Below the pieces are notes generated by a model. It was given only the letters and a program-made list of their open reading frames with translations, searched no databases and was not told the origin of the DNA. Below are positions 1 to 9,375 of a DNA stretch of 64,000 nucleotides, piece by piece. The stretch covers positions 86,987 through 150,986 of the forward strand of contig DCFT01000028.1 of NCBI GenBank assembly GCA_002319885.1, in the 5' to 3' direction. Every line of letters starts with the position of its first letter. Position 1 is the stretch's first letter. Source of the stretch: Bacteroidales bacterium UBA1797. GTDB taxonomy: Bacteria > Bacteroidota > Bacteroidia > Bacteroidales > VadinHA17. The position numbers were made by a program, and so were the translations under genes.

Positions 1-2
1 CC

Positions 3-107
3 CATGCACACGAAGGTGATCTTGTGAAAAGAACAACCGAAGCTTACATTGTTCATCATGCGGATTTCATGACATTCCTGCCGTTCAAGAGCAGACTAAT
101 AATATAG
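3..107 (+). CDS. C-terminal fragment of an HD-domain phosphohydrolase-like protein
   Basis: An open frame enters from the left edge and ends in TAG at 105-107, giving 34 residues. The fragment contains AYIVHHADFMTF, which resembles the last helix of HD-superfamily metal-dependent phosphohydrolases, where a conserved HHAD-type segment lies near the C-terminus. Only the tail is present, so the assignment rests on this one motif. It converges on the acyl-CoA ligase gene with about 12 bases between stop codons and no visible terminator. Any unrelated protein with a similar tail would fit as well. Confidence 0.45.
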   Translation, partial: HAHEGDLVKRTTEAYIVHHADFMTFLPFKSRLII

Positions 108-119
108 AAAAAATAAATC

Positions 120-2033
120 CTATCCCAATTTCATTTTTTCCACCTCTTCTATATTTCTCTCATTAGTAACTGCCTTTGCATCAGGAGTATATAAATAGTC
201 TATAAGTTCCTGATACTTATCCATAACTTTGCCTCTTACAATTTTCATTGTAGAATTCATAAGGCCATTATCTTCCGTAAAACTTTCTTCGAGTATACCA
301 ATTGCGACCGGGAGCCAGCGTTGAGGAAACATATTACCGAATTTTCCGTTTGTACGGTATTCATTGACTTCGCTTTCAATAAGTGTAATGACAGCACGTA
401 TTCCTTCATCTGAGTCAGCAGTAAGATTTTTTTCTTCGAGATAAAGCTTCAGGGCATGCTGATTTGGTACAATCAGGGCAACAGTATATGGTTTCTGGTT
501 GTTGTAGAGCATACACTGGTCGATGTATTTTGATTGTTCTGAAATTGCTTCCTCAATTCCTTCCGGACTGAATTTCTCACCATCATCAGCAATCAGGAGG
601 CTTTTAAACCGTCCCATTACATACAGGTATCCATCATCAGACATATAACCCATATCGCCGGTATATAACCATCCATCTTTGATTGTCTCCTTGGTTGCGG
701 CTTCGTTTTTCCAGTAGCCATACATTACATTTCCACCCCTGATGACTATTTCTCCCTTCTGACCAACAGGAACTTCATTTCCGTTGTCGTCACAAATTTT
801 AAGATCCATATTATTTACCAGAGTTCCTGAAGATCCTAGTTTATGGCGACTGGCGGAATTTGAAGAAATAACCGGTGAGGCTTCACTCAGCCCATAACCC
901 TGATACATTGGTATACCAAGAGCATAGAAGAATCTCTGGAGTTCAATGTCAAGAAGAGCACCACCGCCTATAAAATAATCAAGTTCACCGCCATAGGCTT
1001 CGCGGATCTTGCTAAAGAAAAGTCTGTCATAAAACCTGAGAAGCGGCCTTTTAAGTCTTTGCACTCCTTTCCCTTTATTCCACCCTTCCTTGTTATATGC
1101 ATAAGAGATCTTCAAGGCGTGATTAAAAAGAATCTCAACTGTTTTTCCCTTTTCTTTGATGCCTTTTTCGATATTCTTCCTGAAGTTTTTTGCAATGGCC
1201 GGTACGCTCATAAGCATATTAGGTTTGATCTCTTTAAGGCAAACCGGGAGGTTCCTTAAAGTTTCTATCGGAGTTTTTCCTGTTTTTACAGAAGCAATAC
1301 TGGCTCCTTTGCCCATAAAAGCGAAAATTCCACCGGTATGACCGAAAGAATGATCCCACGGGAGAATAAGTAGTGTCTTATAGAAAGATGGAATATCCAT
1401 CAGACTGTAGGCCTGGTAGACATTAGTTACATAGTTGCCGTGAGTAAGAATAATGCCTTTCGGATCGGCTGTTGTACCCGATGTATAACAGATATTTGCA
1501 AAACAGTCAGGAGTAAGGCTTTTAAAAAGTTCTTCGAATTTTGACATGTTTTCAGGTATTTCGAGCCATTCTCTCCCGAATTTTCTGATTTCATTAAAAT
1601 GGACCTCATTATTCTCGTATTCCTCCTGTGCATCGAAGTGGATTATTTTTTCAATTGCAGGACATTCTCCTAATATGCCTTTGAGCTTCTGTGCCTGAAT
1701 AGAAGAGACAAGTATCATTCTCGATCCTGAATGATTGATCCTGAATCTTATTTCATCAGGATTTAGTTTTACTGATAAGGGAACATTTACAGCTCCGGCA
1801 TACAGAATTCCCATTTCACCTATAACCCAACTGTTTCTACCCTCCGATATAAGGCTTAGCCGGTCACCTTTTTTTATTCCTAGAGTTATTAATCCCGCGG
1901 CAAATTCATAAACCTGCTTTCTTGTCTCACTATAAGTTGTGCCTTCATATTTTTCATTAGGTTTTTCCCATAGATATACATTGTTACTATACTTTTCAAC
2001 GCTTTCTTCGAAAAATTGTATTAACGATTTCAT
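120..2033 (-). CDS. Long-chain acyl-CoA synthetase (AMP-forming), FadD-like
   Basis: This 637-residue protein is a member of the ANL adenylating superfamily and should activate long-chain fatty acids to acyl-CoA through an acyl-AMP intermediate. The phosphate-binding A3 motif YTSGTTADPKG lies at residues 183-193, the A5 motif GYGLSEASP at 379-387, the A7 motif YTGD at 457-460 and the A8 hinge GRFKSLL at 474-480, so the active site looks intact. Length and the long insertion between A3 and A5 fit the bacterial long-chain group rather than acetyl-CoA synthetase. There is no signal peptide, so it is expected to be cytosolic or peripheral to the membrane. The ATG at 2031-2033 is the start. It is transcribed alone, divergently from the SPOR lipoprotein gene. 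The exact substrate chain length cannot be read from sequence. Confidence 0.88.
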   Translation of the reverse strand: MKSLIQFFEESVEKYSNNVYLWEKPNEKYEGTTYSETRKQVYEFAAGLITLGIKKGDRLSLISEGRNSWVIGEMGILYAGAVNVPLSVKLNPDEIRFRINHSGSRMILVSSIQAQKLKGILGECPAIEKIIHFDAQEEYENNEVHFNEIRKFGREWLEIPENMSKFEELFKSLTPDCFANICYTSGTTADPKGIILTHGNYVTNVYQAYSLMDIPSFYKTLLILPWDHSFGHTGGIFAFMGKGASIASVKTGKTPIETLRNLPVCLKEIKPNMLMSVPAIAKNFRKNIEKGIKEKGKTVEILFNHALKISYAYNKEGWNKGKGVQRLKRPLLRFYDRLFFSKIREAYGGELDYFIGGGALLDIELQRFFYALGIPMYQGYGLSEASPVISSNSASRHKLGSSGTLVNNMDLKICDDNGNEVPVGQKGEIVIRGGNVMYGYWKNEAATKETIKDGWLYTGDMGYMSDDGYLYVMGRFKSLLIADDGEKFSPEGIEEAISEQSKYIDQCMLYNNQKPYTVALIVPNQHALKLYLEEKNLTADSDEGIRAVITLIESEVNEYRTNGKFGNMFPQRWLPVAIGILEESFTEDNGLMNSTMKIVRGKVMDKYQELIDYLYTPDAKAVTNERNIEEVEKMKLG

Positions 2034-2122
2034 CAGGCAGGCTTTTATGGTTATCTTAAAATTTTATATGCCTAATATACAAAATCCACGATACTTTGAT
2101 AAATTCAACGATAAATATATCT

Positions 2123-2154
2123 TTTGGTTTGGTTTTCAATAATTTGTATCTTTG
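2123..2154 (+). promoter_or_regulatory. Bacteroidota-type promoter for the SPOR lipoprotein gene
   Basis: TATCTTTG at 2147-2154 matches the Bacteroidota -7 box TAnnTTTG, and TTTG at 2123-2126 is a -33 element 20 bases upstream. The predicted transcript would start near 2160, leaving a leader of about 50 bases before the ATG at 2214. Match to consensus is seen directly; activity is inferred. Confidence 0.55.
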
Positions 2155-2213
2155 ATTATTACCACTAAAGTCATCGCTTCTTAATATTCATTTTTAATCT
2201 TAAATATTTTGTT

Positions 2214-2687
2214 ATGAGACATTTATCGGTATTTGTTCTGGCAATTATTCTGATCATGCTTCCTTCCTGTAAATATTTCAGGGCAGGAGGACTTTTCGGC
2301 AAAAAAGCCAGGACTATGGCTATTTTAAAAGCACAGGAAGACAGTATCAGAGTCGCAGATTCACTTCAGATAATCAAGGCCCGTTTAATTGCTACTGAGA
2401 AAGCAAGGCTCGACTCATTAAGGTATGCTGATGAAGTGCGTAAGGAAATGGAATCAAAAAATAAATTTAATATTATTGTTGGTAGTTTTATTACACCTGA
2501 ATATGCAAAAGTCTATGCTGATAGATATCGCAAACAGGGGTATGATCCAAAAATAATCAGGCAGGAGGGAAGCAAATTTGAACTGGTTTCAGTGGAATCT
2601 TATGACAGTTTCAGAAAGGCGGTTTCGCGACTGAAGCAGTTTCAGGATACAGTTCAGTTTGAATCGTGGCTGTTTATAAATAAATAG
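2214..2687 (+). CDS. SPOR-domain lipoprotein
   Basis: The 157-residue product begins with a hydrophobic signal sequence ending in the lipobox LPSC, with the lipidated cysteine at residue 19, so it is probably an envelope lipoprotein. Residues 30-80 are charged and likely helical, and residues 83-157 form a SPOR domain (begins NIIVGSF, ends ESWLFINK). SPOR domains bind peptidoglycan glycan strands stripped of stem peptides, typically at division sites. A role at the septum or in wall attachment is therefore likely but not proven. It stands alone with its own promoter and is followed by a GC-rich palindrome at 2767-2793. Confidence 0.8.
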   Translation: MRHLSVFVLAIILIMLPSCKYFRAGGLFGKKARTMAILKAQEDSIRVADSLQIIKARLIATEKARLDSLRYADEVRKEMESKNKFNIIVGSFITPEYAKVYADRYRKQGYDPKIIRQEGSKFELVSVESYDSFRKAVSRLKQFQDTVQFESWLFINK

Positions 2688-2766
2688 GCAGGATATTTTC
2701 TGTAAAACGTTGCCGAAAAGATCCAGATTCCTGATTTATCCATAATATTGGAGCTGCCCTTATACC

Positions 2767-2793
2767 GGGGACGCCCAATTTGGGCGTCTCTAC
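2767..2793. repeat. GC-rich dispersed palindrome, copy 1
   Basis: GACGCCCAA at 2770-2778 and TTGGGCGTC at 2780-2788 form perfect 9-base arms around one T. The right half continues as TCTAC, identical to the copy at 56478-56506, while the left half has diverged (GGG instead of GTAGA upstream). It lies between the convergent SPOR and purA genes and could fold as a hairpin in either transcript. There is no U-tract, so it is not a standard terminator. Confidence 0.7.
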
Positions 2794-2817
2794 GAGTGAT
2801 TATTATGAATATTTAAA

Positions 2818-4083
2818 TTAGTTTCTGAAGATGGTTTCTTTCCTGTCGGGCCCCACTGAAACCATAGTAATAGGTACGCTGGTTTCTTTCTCAATGAATT
2901 CAATAAAATTTTTAAGTGCTGACGGTAATTCACTGAATTCCCTGTAACCCGTTATATCCTCCTTCCATCCCTCAAGTTCCGTGTAAACAGGCTCAACAAT
3001 TGAATCGTTATAAAAAGGCAGCTCGTTACAAATTTCTCCATTAATTCTATATGCGGTACAAATTTTAATGGTCTTAAATCCTGACATTACATCTGCTTTG
3101 GTCATAATGAGTTTAGTGATCCCGTTTATCATTATGGAATATTTCATAGCCGGCAGATCGAGCCATCCGCAACGTCTGGGCCTCCCTGTGGTTGACCCGA
3201 ATTCATGACCTAAATTTCTTAAATTAGCTCCAACAGCATCGTATAATTCGGTCGGGAATGGACCACATCCGACCCTCGTGCAATAAGCTTTAAATATTCC
3301 AAAGATATCACCTATTTTTTTTGGAGAAATACCCAGACCGGTGCATGCGCCGGCACTGATCGTATTTGACGAAGTGACGAACGGATATGACCCAAAATCA
3401 ACATCCAGCATCGTCCCCTGTGCACCTTCTGCCAGTATTTTTTTACCCTCCTGAACAAGTTCATTCACTAAATATTCGGTATTGCCTATCGGAAATTGCT
3501 TTAGCAAATTAATTCCCTCAAACCATCCTTTTTCATACTCTTTAAGATCGAATTTAAAGTCATAACTTCTGAGTATATTAAGATGGCTGTTCAAATGATC
3601 ATTATATTTCTGCCTGAAATCTTCTTTGAGTACATCGCCCACTCTTAGCCCGTTCCTGCTTGTTTTATCGGTATATGCCGGACCGATACCTTTTAGCGTT
3701 GATCCTATTTTAGAGTTACCCTTACTCGATTCATATGCAGCATCAAGTATTCTGTGGCTTGGCAGAATAAGATTCGCCTTGTTTGAAATGATAAGTCGTT
3801 TTTTAAGTTCATTCAGAGGAGGTCCAAGTTCTTCTATTTCCTTCTTAAAAACAGCGGGATCAATTACCACACCATTCCCTATTATATTCAGTTTCTCAGG
3901 ATGAAATATACCGGATGGAATAAGATGAAGCACATGTTTTACATTATTAAACTCGAGGGAATGTCCGGCATTCGGTCCGCCTTGAAAACGGGCAACAACG
4001 TCATAGACCGGACTTAAAGCATCAACGATTTTACCTTTTCCTTCATCCCCCCACTGCAGTCCTAACAGTATGTCAATGTTCAT
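2818..4083 (-). CDS. purA: Adenylosuccinate synthetase
   Basis: PurA catalyses the first committed step from IMP to AMP, joining aspartate to IMP with GTP hydrolysis to form adenylosuccinate. The 421-residue length is close to the usual 425-432. The phosphate loop GDEGKGKIVD is at residues 12-21, with the catalytic Asp13, and GGPNAGH places the second catalytic residue His41 at the classical position. The C-terminal GPDRKETI segment is also typical. The ATG at 4081-4083 directly precedes the conserved start. It is a single gene; guaB, the other branch-point enzyme from IMP, lies far away at 54.8 kb. Confidence 0.97.
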   Translation of the reverse strand: MNIDILLGLQWGDEGKGKIVDALSPVYDVVARFQGGPNAGHSLEFNNVKHVLHLIPSGIFHPEKLNIIGNGVVIDPAVFKKEIEELGPPLNELKKRLIISNKANLILPSHRILDAAYESSKGNSKIGSTLKGIGPAYTDKTSRNGLRVGDVLKEDFRQKYNDHLNSHLNILRSYDFKFDLKEYEKGWFEGINLLKQFPIGNTEYLVNELVQEGKKILAEGAQGTMLDVDFGSYPFVTSSNTISAGACTGLGISPKKIGDIFGIFKAYCTRVGCGPFPTELYDAVGANLRNLGHEFGSTTGRPRRCGWLDLPAMKYSIMINGITKLIMTKADVMSGFKTIKICTAYRINGEICNELPFYNDSIVEPVYTELEGWKEDITGYREFSELPSALKNFIEFIEKETSVPITMVSVGPDRKETIFRN

Positions 4084-4298
4084 ATTATAGATTATGTATT
4101 ATTTATTTGATTTAAAAGCTGTACAAGGTACGAATAAATTCAACTCATCATCGGGAGGATAATAGATTGTTGATAAATGACATGTTTATTGTGAGGCTGT
4201 AATAAATGATTTGTTAATTAGCCGGTAATTTAAGCATTTGATTTTTCCTGTAGCTCAAATACATTGGCTGTATGTTAGGTTTTTATTAATCAAAATGA

Positions 4299-4306
4299 TA
4301 AATTTG
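4299..4306 (+). promoter_or_regulatory. Possible -7 box upstream of the outer-membrane barrel gene
   Basis: TAAATTTG fits TAnnTTTG and lies 54 bases before the ATG at 4361. No convincing -33 TTTG is seen at the right distance, so this is tentative. The rest of the 277-base gap 4084-4360 is AT-rich and shows no terminator, repeat or structured RNA that I can recognise. Confidence 0.35.
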
Positions 4307-4360
4307 TAATAATGAAACCTGAAAGTAATTATTTCCAAACCTTATCTTAACCTGAATGTC

Positions 4361-4906
4361 ATGAAACGTATTCTTGTTTTTTTATTAGTTATTGTGTTTA
4401 CATTACCATCTTTCTCACAGGATCAACCAAAAGTTGCTACTGAAAAAAATGTGCTTAAAATAAATACATTAAGCCTTATACTGGGAACCGGATCAGTTTT
4501 TTATGAACGTAAATTTTCAGACGCAATGTCGGGTCAACTCGGAGTTGCATATCTCAATTACAAAATCAGTGGCACAAAATTCACCGGGCTGATTCTGACA
4601 CCGGAGTTGAGATTTTATATGAAAAAGGCGGCAATCGATGGTATGTATGTTGCACCTTATGTCCGTTATCAGAATTACAGTTTGTCCGATAATAGTTCTA
4701 AAGGAACTTTATCTTCAATTGGTGGTGGGGCGCTTATTGGACGCCAATGGATAAAACCTTCAGGTTTCACAATGGATCTGTTTTTTGGCGGTCATTATGG
4801 ATCTGCATCAGTTAAAGCAACTTCAGGTGATGTAACTACATTTGACACAAAACTATTTAGTGGTTTTGGATTCAGAGTTGGCTTCGCTCTCGGCTTTGCA
4901 TTCTAG
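4361..4906 (+). CDS. Small outer-membrane beta-barrel protein, unknown function
   Basis: The 181-residue product has a clear signal peptide (residues 1-19, ending SFS before Q20). The mature part is a run of short alternating hydrophobic/polar strands such as GSVFYERKF, LGVAYLNYKI and MYVAPYVRYQNYSL, ending in FGFRVGFALGFAF with a terminal Phe, which is the usual recognition signal of BAM substrates. This looks like an eight-stranded barrel of the DUF3575 or OmpA-barrel type common in Bacteroidota. No enzymatic motif is visible. It stands alone between purA and fur and no substrate can be inferred. Confidence 0.7.
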   Translation: MKRILVFLLVIVFTLPSFSQDQPKVATEKNVLKINTLSLILGTGSVFYERKFSDAMSGQLGVAYLNYKISGTKFTGLILTPELRFYMKKAAIDGMYVAPYVRYQNYSLSDNSSKGTLSSIGGGALIGRQWIKPSGFTMDLFFGGHYGSASVKATSGDVTTFDTKLFSGFGFRVGFALGFAF

Positions 4907-5018
4907 TTATAGCTTAACTCATTAGAATAACCAGTAAGAGTAAAGGGCCAAAGACATATTTGTAATCGGGGGTATTTAGCTAAGTTGACTGTACTGAGCA
5001 GGTGTAGAGTAAAAGAGT

Positions 5019-5468
5019 CTATTCTTTATCTTTTCCCTTGTAATTTCCATAGATGTACAGAGAGTGATACTGAGGAGTGAAATTGTGCAATTCGCTTGCA
5101 GTATTAATTATCTCATGAATCCTTGGATCGCAGAACTCTATAACTTTTCCGGTTTCAATGTCAATCAGATGATCATGTTGTCCGCATTGATATGCTTTTT
5201 CAAACTGTGCTATATTCTTTCCAAACTGATGCTTAATAACAAGGTTACAATCCAGAAGTAACTCAATTGTATTATATAATGTCGCTCTGCTGACGCGATA
5301 ATTCTTATTCTTCATAAAAATATAAAGCGACTCGATATCGAAATGACCCGGACGTGAATATATTTCATCCAGAATAGCATATCTCTCAGGCGTTTTCCTG
5401 TGGCCTTTCTTTTCAAGATATTCAGTGAAGATCTTCTTTACAGTTAACTTTGTATCGTCACTAATCAT
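5019..5468 (-). CDS. Fur-family metal- or peroxide-responsive repressor
   Basis: This 149-residue protein has a winged-helix N-terminal half, with [11 protein letters not shown] at residues 20-30 and the recognition-helix segment [12 protein letters not shown], followed by the Fur dimerisation domain with the HDH and DxxTGKVIEF elements. Fur-family proteins use a regulatory metal to repress iron, zinc or oxidative-stress genes. The two cysteines of the usual CxxC structural zinc site are replaced (DIETGK where CxxCGK is common), so the structural zinc seems to be absent, as in some Fur proteins of Pseudomonas. Sequence alone does not separate Fur, PerR and Zur. It lies 72 bases downstream of relA/spoT with its own -7 box. 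Confidence 0.85.
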   Translation of the reverse strand: MISDDTKLTVKKIFTEYLEKKGHRKTPERYAILDEIYSRPGHFDIESLYIFMKNKNYRVSRATLYNTIELLLDCNLVIKHQFGKNIAQFEKAYQCGQHDHLIDIETGKVIEFCDPRIHEIINTASELHNFTPQYHSLYIYGNYKGKDKE

Positions 5469-5492
5469 ATTTGGTCTAATTTAAGATAATGA

Positions 5493-5500
5493 CAAAAGTA
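5493..5500 (-). promoter_or_regulatory. -7 box of the fur-like gene
   Basis: On the minus strand this reads TACTTTTG, a fit to TAnnTTTG, 25-32 bases before the ATG at 5468. The predicted leader is under 20 bases. No clear -33 element is seen, so the gene may also be read through from relA/spoT. Confidence 0.42.
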
Positions 5501-5540
5501 TGCAAATTTCCCGGATATCGGGGATTGAATTCACTAAAAA

Positions 5541-7787
5541 TTAATTTGTAAAATCTTCTACTCTTCTCACATTCTCAATGCCTTTGATATTTGAAATTTT
5601 GAGTATCAGATTGTTCAGATCTTTTATATGATGAACATACAGGTCAATTGTTCCGTCAAAAATTCCATTTTTGACTGTAACATTAATTCTAGTCATATTT
5701 ACTTTAAGTTCCGACGATATTATATTAGTTATATCGTTTACGAGTCCTATTCTGTCTATACCGGTCATGCTTATTCTTGCAAGAAAAGAAATGAGCTTAT
5801 GGATGGCCCATTTGACTGCTATAATCCTGTTCCCTTCGTTTGACATTATTCTTATAGCGACCGGACATTTAGGTTTATGTATTATAATAGTCCCTTCAGG
5901 GGAATGATATCCGGTAACTTCATCTCCCGGGATAGGATTGCAGCATTTTGCAATTTCGTAGGATTGTTCTGAATTGTCTACATTTTCCCGGAGAAGAAAA
6001 GGAACATTCTTATCAATATTTTCAGGAACGGCTTCAGCATCTTTTTTCTCCTTTTTTGATCCTATCAGCTTTAATTCCCAATATTTTATAACATTTTTGG
6101 TTGGGTTCTTTTTTATAGCTTTTTTAAGATTGCTTAGATTGATCCTCCCCAGACCGATTCCCGAGTATAATTCTTCTTTATTCTGAACTTCATATGACAG
6201 AACAAGCGATTTAAGGATTTCATTATTGGAAGTAAATCCGATCTCCTTAAGACGTGTCTCGAGAATTTCCATGCCTTTCTGGATACTATCTTTCGAATCA
6301 ATCCTGAGTGCGTTTTTAATTGCCTCTTTGGCTTTAGAGGTTCTGACAAAAGAGAGCCATTCAGGGTCTGGTTTTGCGATATCCGATGTAATTATTTCAA
6401 CCTGATCACCGCTCATCAGAATAGAGTTGATGGGGTTGAGTTTATAATTTATTTTTGCGCCAATTGCCTTATTCCCGATTTCAGTATGTATTTCATAAGC
6501 AAAATCGAGTGCTGAGGCTCCTTTTGGCAGGTTTACCAGAAACCCTTTTGGGGTAAAGACCATTATCTCTGATGAAAAAAGGTTCATTTTGAACTCGTCG
6601 AGAAACTCAATAGGATCTTCGTGTGGATTTTCGAGTAGGATCCTGATCTTCTTTATCCATTTATCGAGTTCACTCTCCGGAGCATCATCCCCTTTATATT
6701 TCCAGTGAGCAGCATAACCCCGTTCTGCTATCTCATCCATGCGTTTGCTTCTTATCTGAACCTCAACCCACTGGCCTTCCGGCCCCATAACAGTCACATG
6801 CAAGGCTTCATACCCGTTGGGTTTTGGCCGGCTTACCCAATCGCGTAACCTATCGGGTTTGGGCATATATGCATCAGTAATAATGGAATAAATATTCCAG
6901 CATTGTGTTTTTTCAGGAATGCCTGGTGCCGGCTCAAATACTATTCTAATAGCAAGAACATCATAGATCTCTTCAAATGGTACATTCTTAGCCTGCATCT
7001 TCTGCCAGATAGAAAAGATGGATTTTGGTCTTCCGCTGATATCAAACTGCAGTCCGGCTTCAGTAAGCTTTTCAATTATCGGTAATGAGAACTTATTAAT
7101 CAGAGAAAGATTCTTTTTCTCACTGTGCTTTAGTTTAGAAGCTATTTCCTCATAGATCTGTGGTTGCCGGAATTTGAAACTCAGATCTTCCAGTTCACTC
7201 TTAATGGCATATAAACCAAGCCGGTGAGCGAGAGGTGCATAAAGGAAAATAGTCTCACCGGCCACTTTCATTTTTTTATGCTCAGGCATAGAGTCGAGCG
7301 TCCTCATATTATGCAAACGATCAGCAATTTTTATAAGAATGACCCTCAGATCATCTGAAAGGGTGAGAAGCATCTTCCTGAAATTTTCAGCCTGCAGCGA
7401 TGAAGAATTTTCTTTATTATAAGTGCCTGAGATTTTTGTCAGTCCATCAATAAGAGATGCAATTTTAGGATCAAAATCCCTTTCCACATCCTCAAGGGAA
7501 TACTCAGTATCTTCAACAACATCGTGCAGAAGAGCAACAGCAATAGATTTGGCACCTAATCCAATCTCTCCGTTAACTATTTTTGCAACTGAAATAGGGT
7601 GAATTATATAAGGCTCGCCGGATTTCCGGCGCATATTCCAGTGAGCTTCGTTTGCTATATTGAAAGCTTTTTCAATCAGCTCCCTGTCTCCGGGTTTTCC
7701 ACACCGGATAAGATTGTTTATTAGAGTATCATATTCAGCCTGAATACGGTTTCTGTCTTCGTCATCAAAAATATCCTTGTTCCCCAT
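5541..7787 (-). CDS. Bifunctional (p)ppGpp synthetase/hydrolase, RelA/SpoT family
   Basis: The enzyme makes and degrades the stringent-response alarmones pppGpp and ppGpp. From the ATG at 7787 it is 748 residues long. The N-terminal HD hydrolase domain keeps HDVVEDT at about residues 88-94. The synthetase domain keeps RDWVSRPKPNGYEALH and EVQIRSKRMDEIAERG with AAHWKYK. A TGS domain follows (VFTPKGFLVNLPKG), then the paired-cysteine CCNPIPGDEV segment and a C-terminal ACT domain. Both activities therefore appear intact, as in most Bacteroidota Rel proteins. A TTG codon at 7805 is also in frame, but the ATG at 7787 fits better with a -7 box at 7822-7829. Fur follows 72 bases downstream. Confidence 0.93.
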   Translation of the reverse strand: MGNKDIFDDEDRNRIQAEYDTLINNLIRCGKPGDRELIEKAFNIANEAHWNMRRKSGEPYIIHPISVAKIVNGEIGLGAKSIAVALLHDVVEDTEYSLEDVERDFDPKIASLIDGLTKISGTYNKENSSSLQAENFRKMLLTLSDDLRVILIKIADRLHNMRTLDSMPEHKKMKVAGETIFLYAPLAHRLGLYAIKSELEDLSFKFRQPQIYEEIASKLKHSEKKNLSLINKFSLPIIEKLTEAGLQFDISGRPKSIFSIWQKMQAKNVPFEEIYDVLAIRIVFEPAPGIPEKTQCWNIYSIITDAYMPKPDRLRDWVSRPKPNGYEALHVTVMGPEGQWVEVQIRSKRMDEIAERGYAAHWKYKGDDAPESELDKWIKKIRILLENPHEDPIEFLDEFKMNLFSSEIMVFTPKGFLVNLPKGASALDFAYEIHTEIGNKAIGAKINYKLNPINSILMSGDQVEIITSDIAKPDPEWLSFVRTSKAKEAIKNALRIDSKDSIQKGMEILETRLKEIGFTSNNEILKSLVLSYEVQNKEELYSGIGLGRINLSNLKKAIKKNPTKNVIKYWELKLIGSKKEKKDAEAVPENIDKNVPFLLRENVDNSEQSYEIAKCCNPIPGDEVTGYHSPEGTIIIHKPKCPVAIRIMSNEGNRIIAVKWAIHKLISFLARISMTGIDRIGLVNDITNIISSELKVNMTRINVTVKNGIFDGTIDLYVHHIKDLNNLILKISNIKGIENVRRVEDFTN

Positions 7788-7821
7788 AAATTCACTACGC
7801 AGCAAGTTTTTGTCTAAGTTA

Positions 7822-7829
7822 CAAATATA
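7822..7829 (-). promoter_or_regulatory. -7 box of relA/spoT
   Basis: The minus strand reads TATATTTG here, an exact TAnnTTTG match. Transcription would begin near 7815, giving a leader of about 28 bases to the ATG at 7787 but only about 10 to the TTG at 7805, which favours the ATG start. Confidence 0.5.
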
Positions 7830-7881
7830 GCTAATCCGGCATAAAATTGCTAGCTAAAGCTGAAAAGAGATGATGATTTTA

Positions 7882-9375
7882 TCACTTATCGGTGATGAGT
7901 GTAATAGTACCGGTTTTCGAGATAGATTTTCCCGAAGGTGTCGTTAGTTTTAAATACCATAAACAAACACCCTGAGGTTGAGGCTTCCCATTTTGTGTCC
8001 CGTCCCATTCTGCATGAAAATCTCTTGTTTCAAACAAAATGTTCCCTTTTCTGTCGCTTATTATCAGGTGGTAATCAAGAGGTGTAAATGACAGAACGGG
8101 TCTGAAAAGATCATTGGATAAATCATTATTTGGTGTGAAAACATTTGGAACCGTAATTACCTCCGTTGGGGAAGTACAGATTTGTGAAGACACACTTTCA
8201 CCTGTTATTCCATAGGGATTTGATCTCTCAGACGCAGTAATGTAAAAACAGATCTTATCTCCTGTTACATCATACATTATTTGTTGATATCCCATGGTAT
8301 AAGAAGTATCAGAAGCACTGATTTCAGCTTTTCCCTCAAATCCATTTCCTGTATTTTCAAATAGTTTGTACACTGATACTACTCCCGACCAGTCTTTATA
8401 GGGATTCCAGGTAAGAACAATATTATCTTTCACTCTTTCTAAGGCCAGCACAATATTTGAGGCGATATTTGAAACCGTCACTGCAAGGTTGCAACTATTG
8501 ATAGCCGAAAGCCTGTAATAGTTTATATCATTTGTATTAGCCTGATTATCAATGTAAATAACTTTACCATCAACAGAAACTGGTTGCGATATCTCCTGAA
8601 AAACACCTGTTGGCCCTGTTTTTCTTTCGAGGCTGAAATGATTTATCTCTGATAACGGATCAACAGTAAAAGACAGGGCTACTTTTCCATCAGAGTTTAA
8701 GGTCGCCTGGTCGGCATTTATCCAATTCGGGGGCCGCTTCATTTTTGTCGATGCACAGGATATGTTTGAGGTGGACATTTTTCCTGTTTCCAGATTTGCC
8801 TGAACTAAAAAACAGTATTCTGCATCAATTATATAATCATTCAAGGTAATGCTTGTATCGTTTCCGCTGACATTTTCTGTATCGGAATAGATTCCTCCAT
8901 TTACCGACGATAAGACAGAATAGCTAATAACATTTTCAGGGAAAGATGGATAACTGTTCCACGACACAACAAGCTTTTTCATACAAGTGTCGATGGATAC
9001 ATTTTCAAAAATAGAATTAAGGACATTCGAAAAGATGCTTGTGCATCTCGGTAGTCGCATTGCGGTAATCACATAAGAGACACTGAAATACTTTGTGACA
9101 TTATTTGTCAGAGTATAACTTGTTGCAGAAGGATCCCAAACAGTATCAATAGGCATTCCATCTCCGTTTTTATAAGAATAGAGTACGTAGGCAGCAATAT
9201 TTGATGAAGGACTTGGATTCCATTCAAATTTTGTATAACCTGTCTCCGGTTCAACAGAGACAGAAGTAAATACAGGAGGTAACGGAGGATCTGTAATACA
9301 GTTTATCTGGGAAAATGCCTTACCGGGCAAAAGGAATAGTAGGATAAATACAATATAAAAATGGCGGTTTTTCAT
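7882..9375 (-). CDS. Secreted fibronectin-type protein with T9SS (gliding-motility-type) C-terminal domain
   Basis: The 497-residue product has a signal peptide (residues 1-22, ending AFS before Q23) and several fibronectin type III-like modules, visible as repeated YxLxxxxN and YYRLSAINSC-type strands. The last 85 residues, from VPNVFTPNNDLSND to GTITLITDK with the WDGTQNGKPQPQG segment, are a typical CHU_C or type B sorting domain, which directs export through the type IX system and surface anchoring or release. Function of the mature protein is unknown; surface binding is plausible. Its ATG overlaps the stop of the M16 gene by four bases (ATGA at 9372-9375), so it is co-translated with the protease pair. 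Confidence 0.82.
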   Translation of the reverse strand: MKNRHFYIVFILLFLLPGKAFSQINCITDPPLPPVFTSVSVEPETGYTKFEWNPSPSSNIAAYVLYSYKNGDGMPIDTVWDPSATSYTLTNNVTKYFSVSYVITAMRLPRCTSIFSNVLNSIFENVSIDTCMKKLVVSWNSYPSFPENVISYSVLSSVNGGIYSDTENVSGNDTSITLNDYIIDAEYCFLVQANLETGKMSTSNISCASTKMKRPPNWINADQATLNSDGKVALSFTVDPLSEINHFSLERKTGPTGVFQEISQPVSVDGKVIYIDNQANTNDINYYRLSAINSCNLAVTVSNIASNIVLALERVKDNIVLTWNPYKDWSGVVSVYKLFENTGNGFEGKAEISASDTSYTMGYQQIMYDVTGDKICFYITASERSNPYGITGESVSSQICTSPTEVITVPNVFTPNNDLSNDLFRPVLSFTPLDYHLIISDRKGNILFETRDFHAEWDGTQNGKPQPQGVCLWYLKLTTPSGKSISKTGTITLITDK

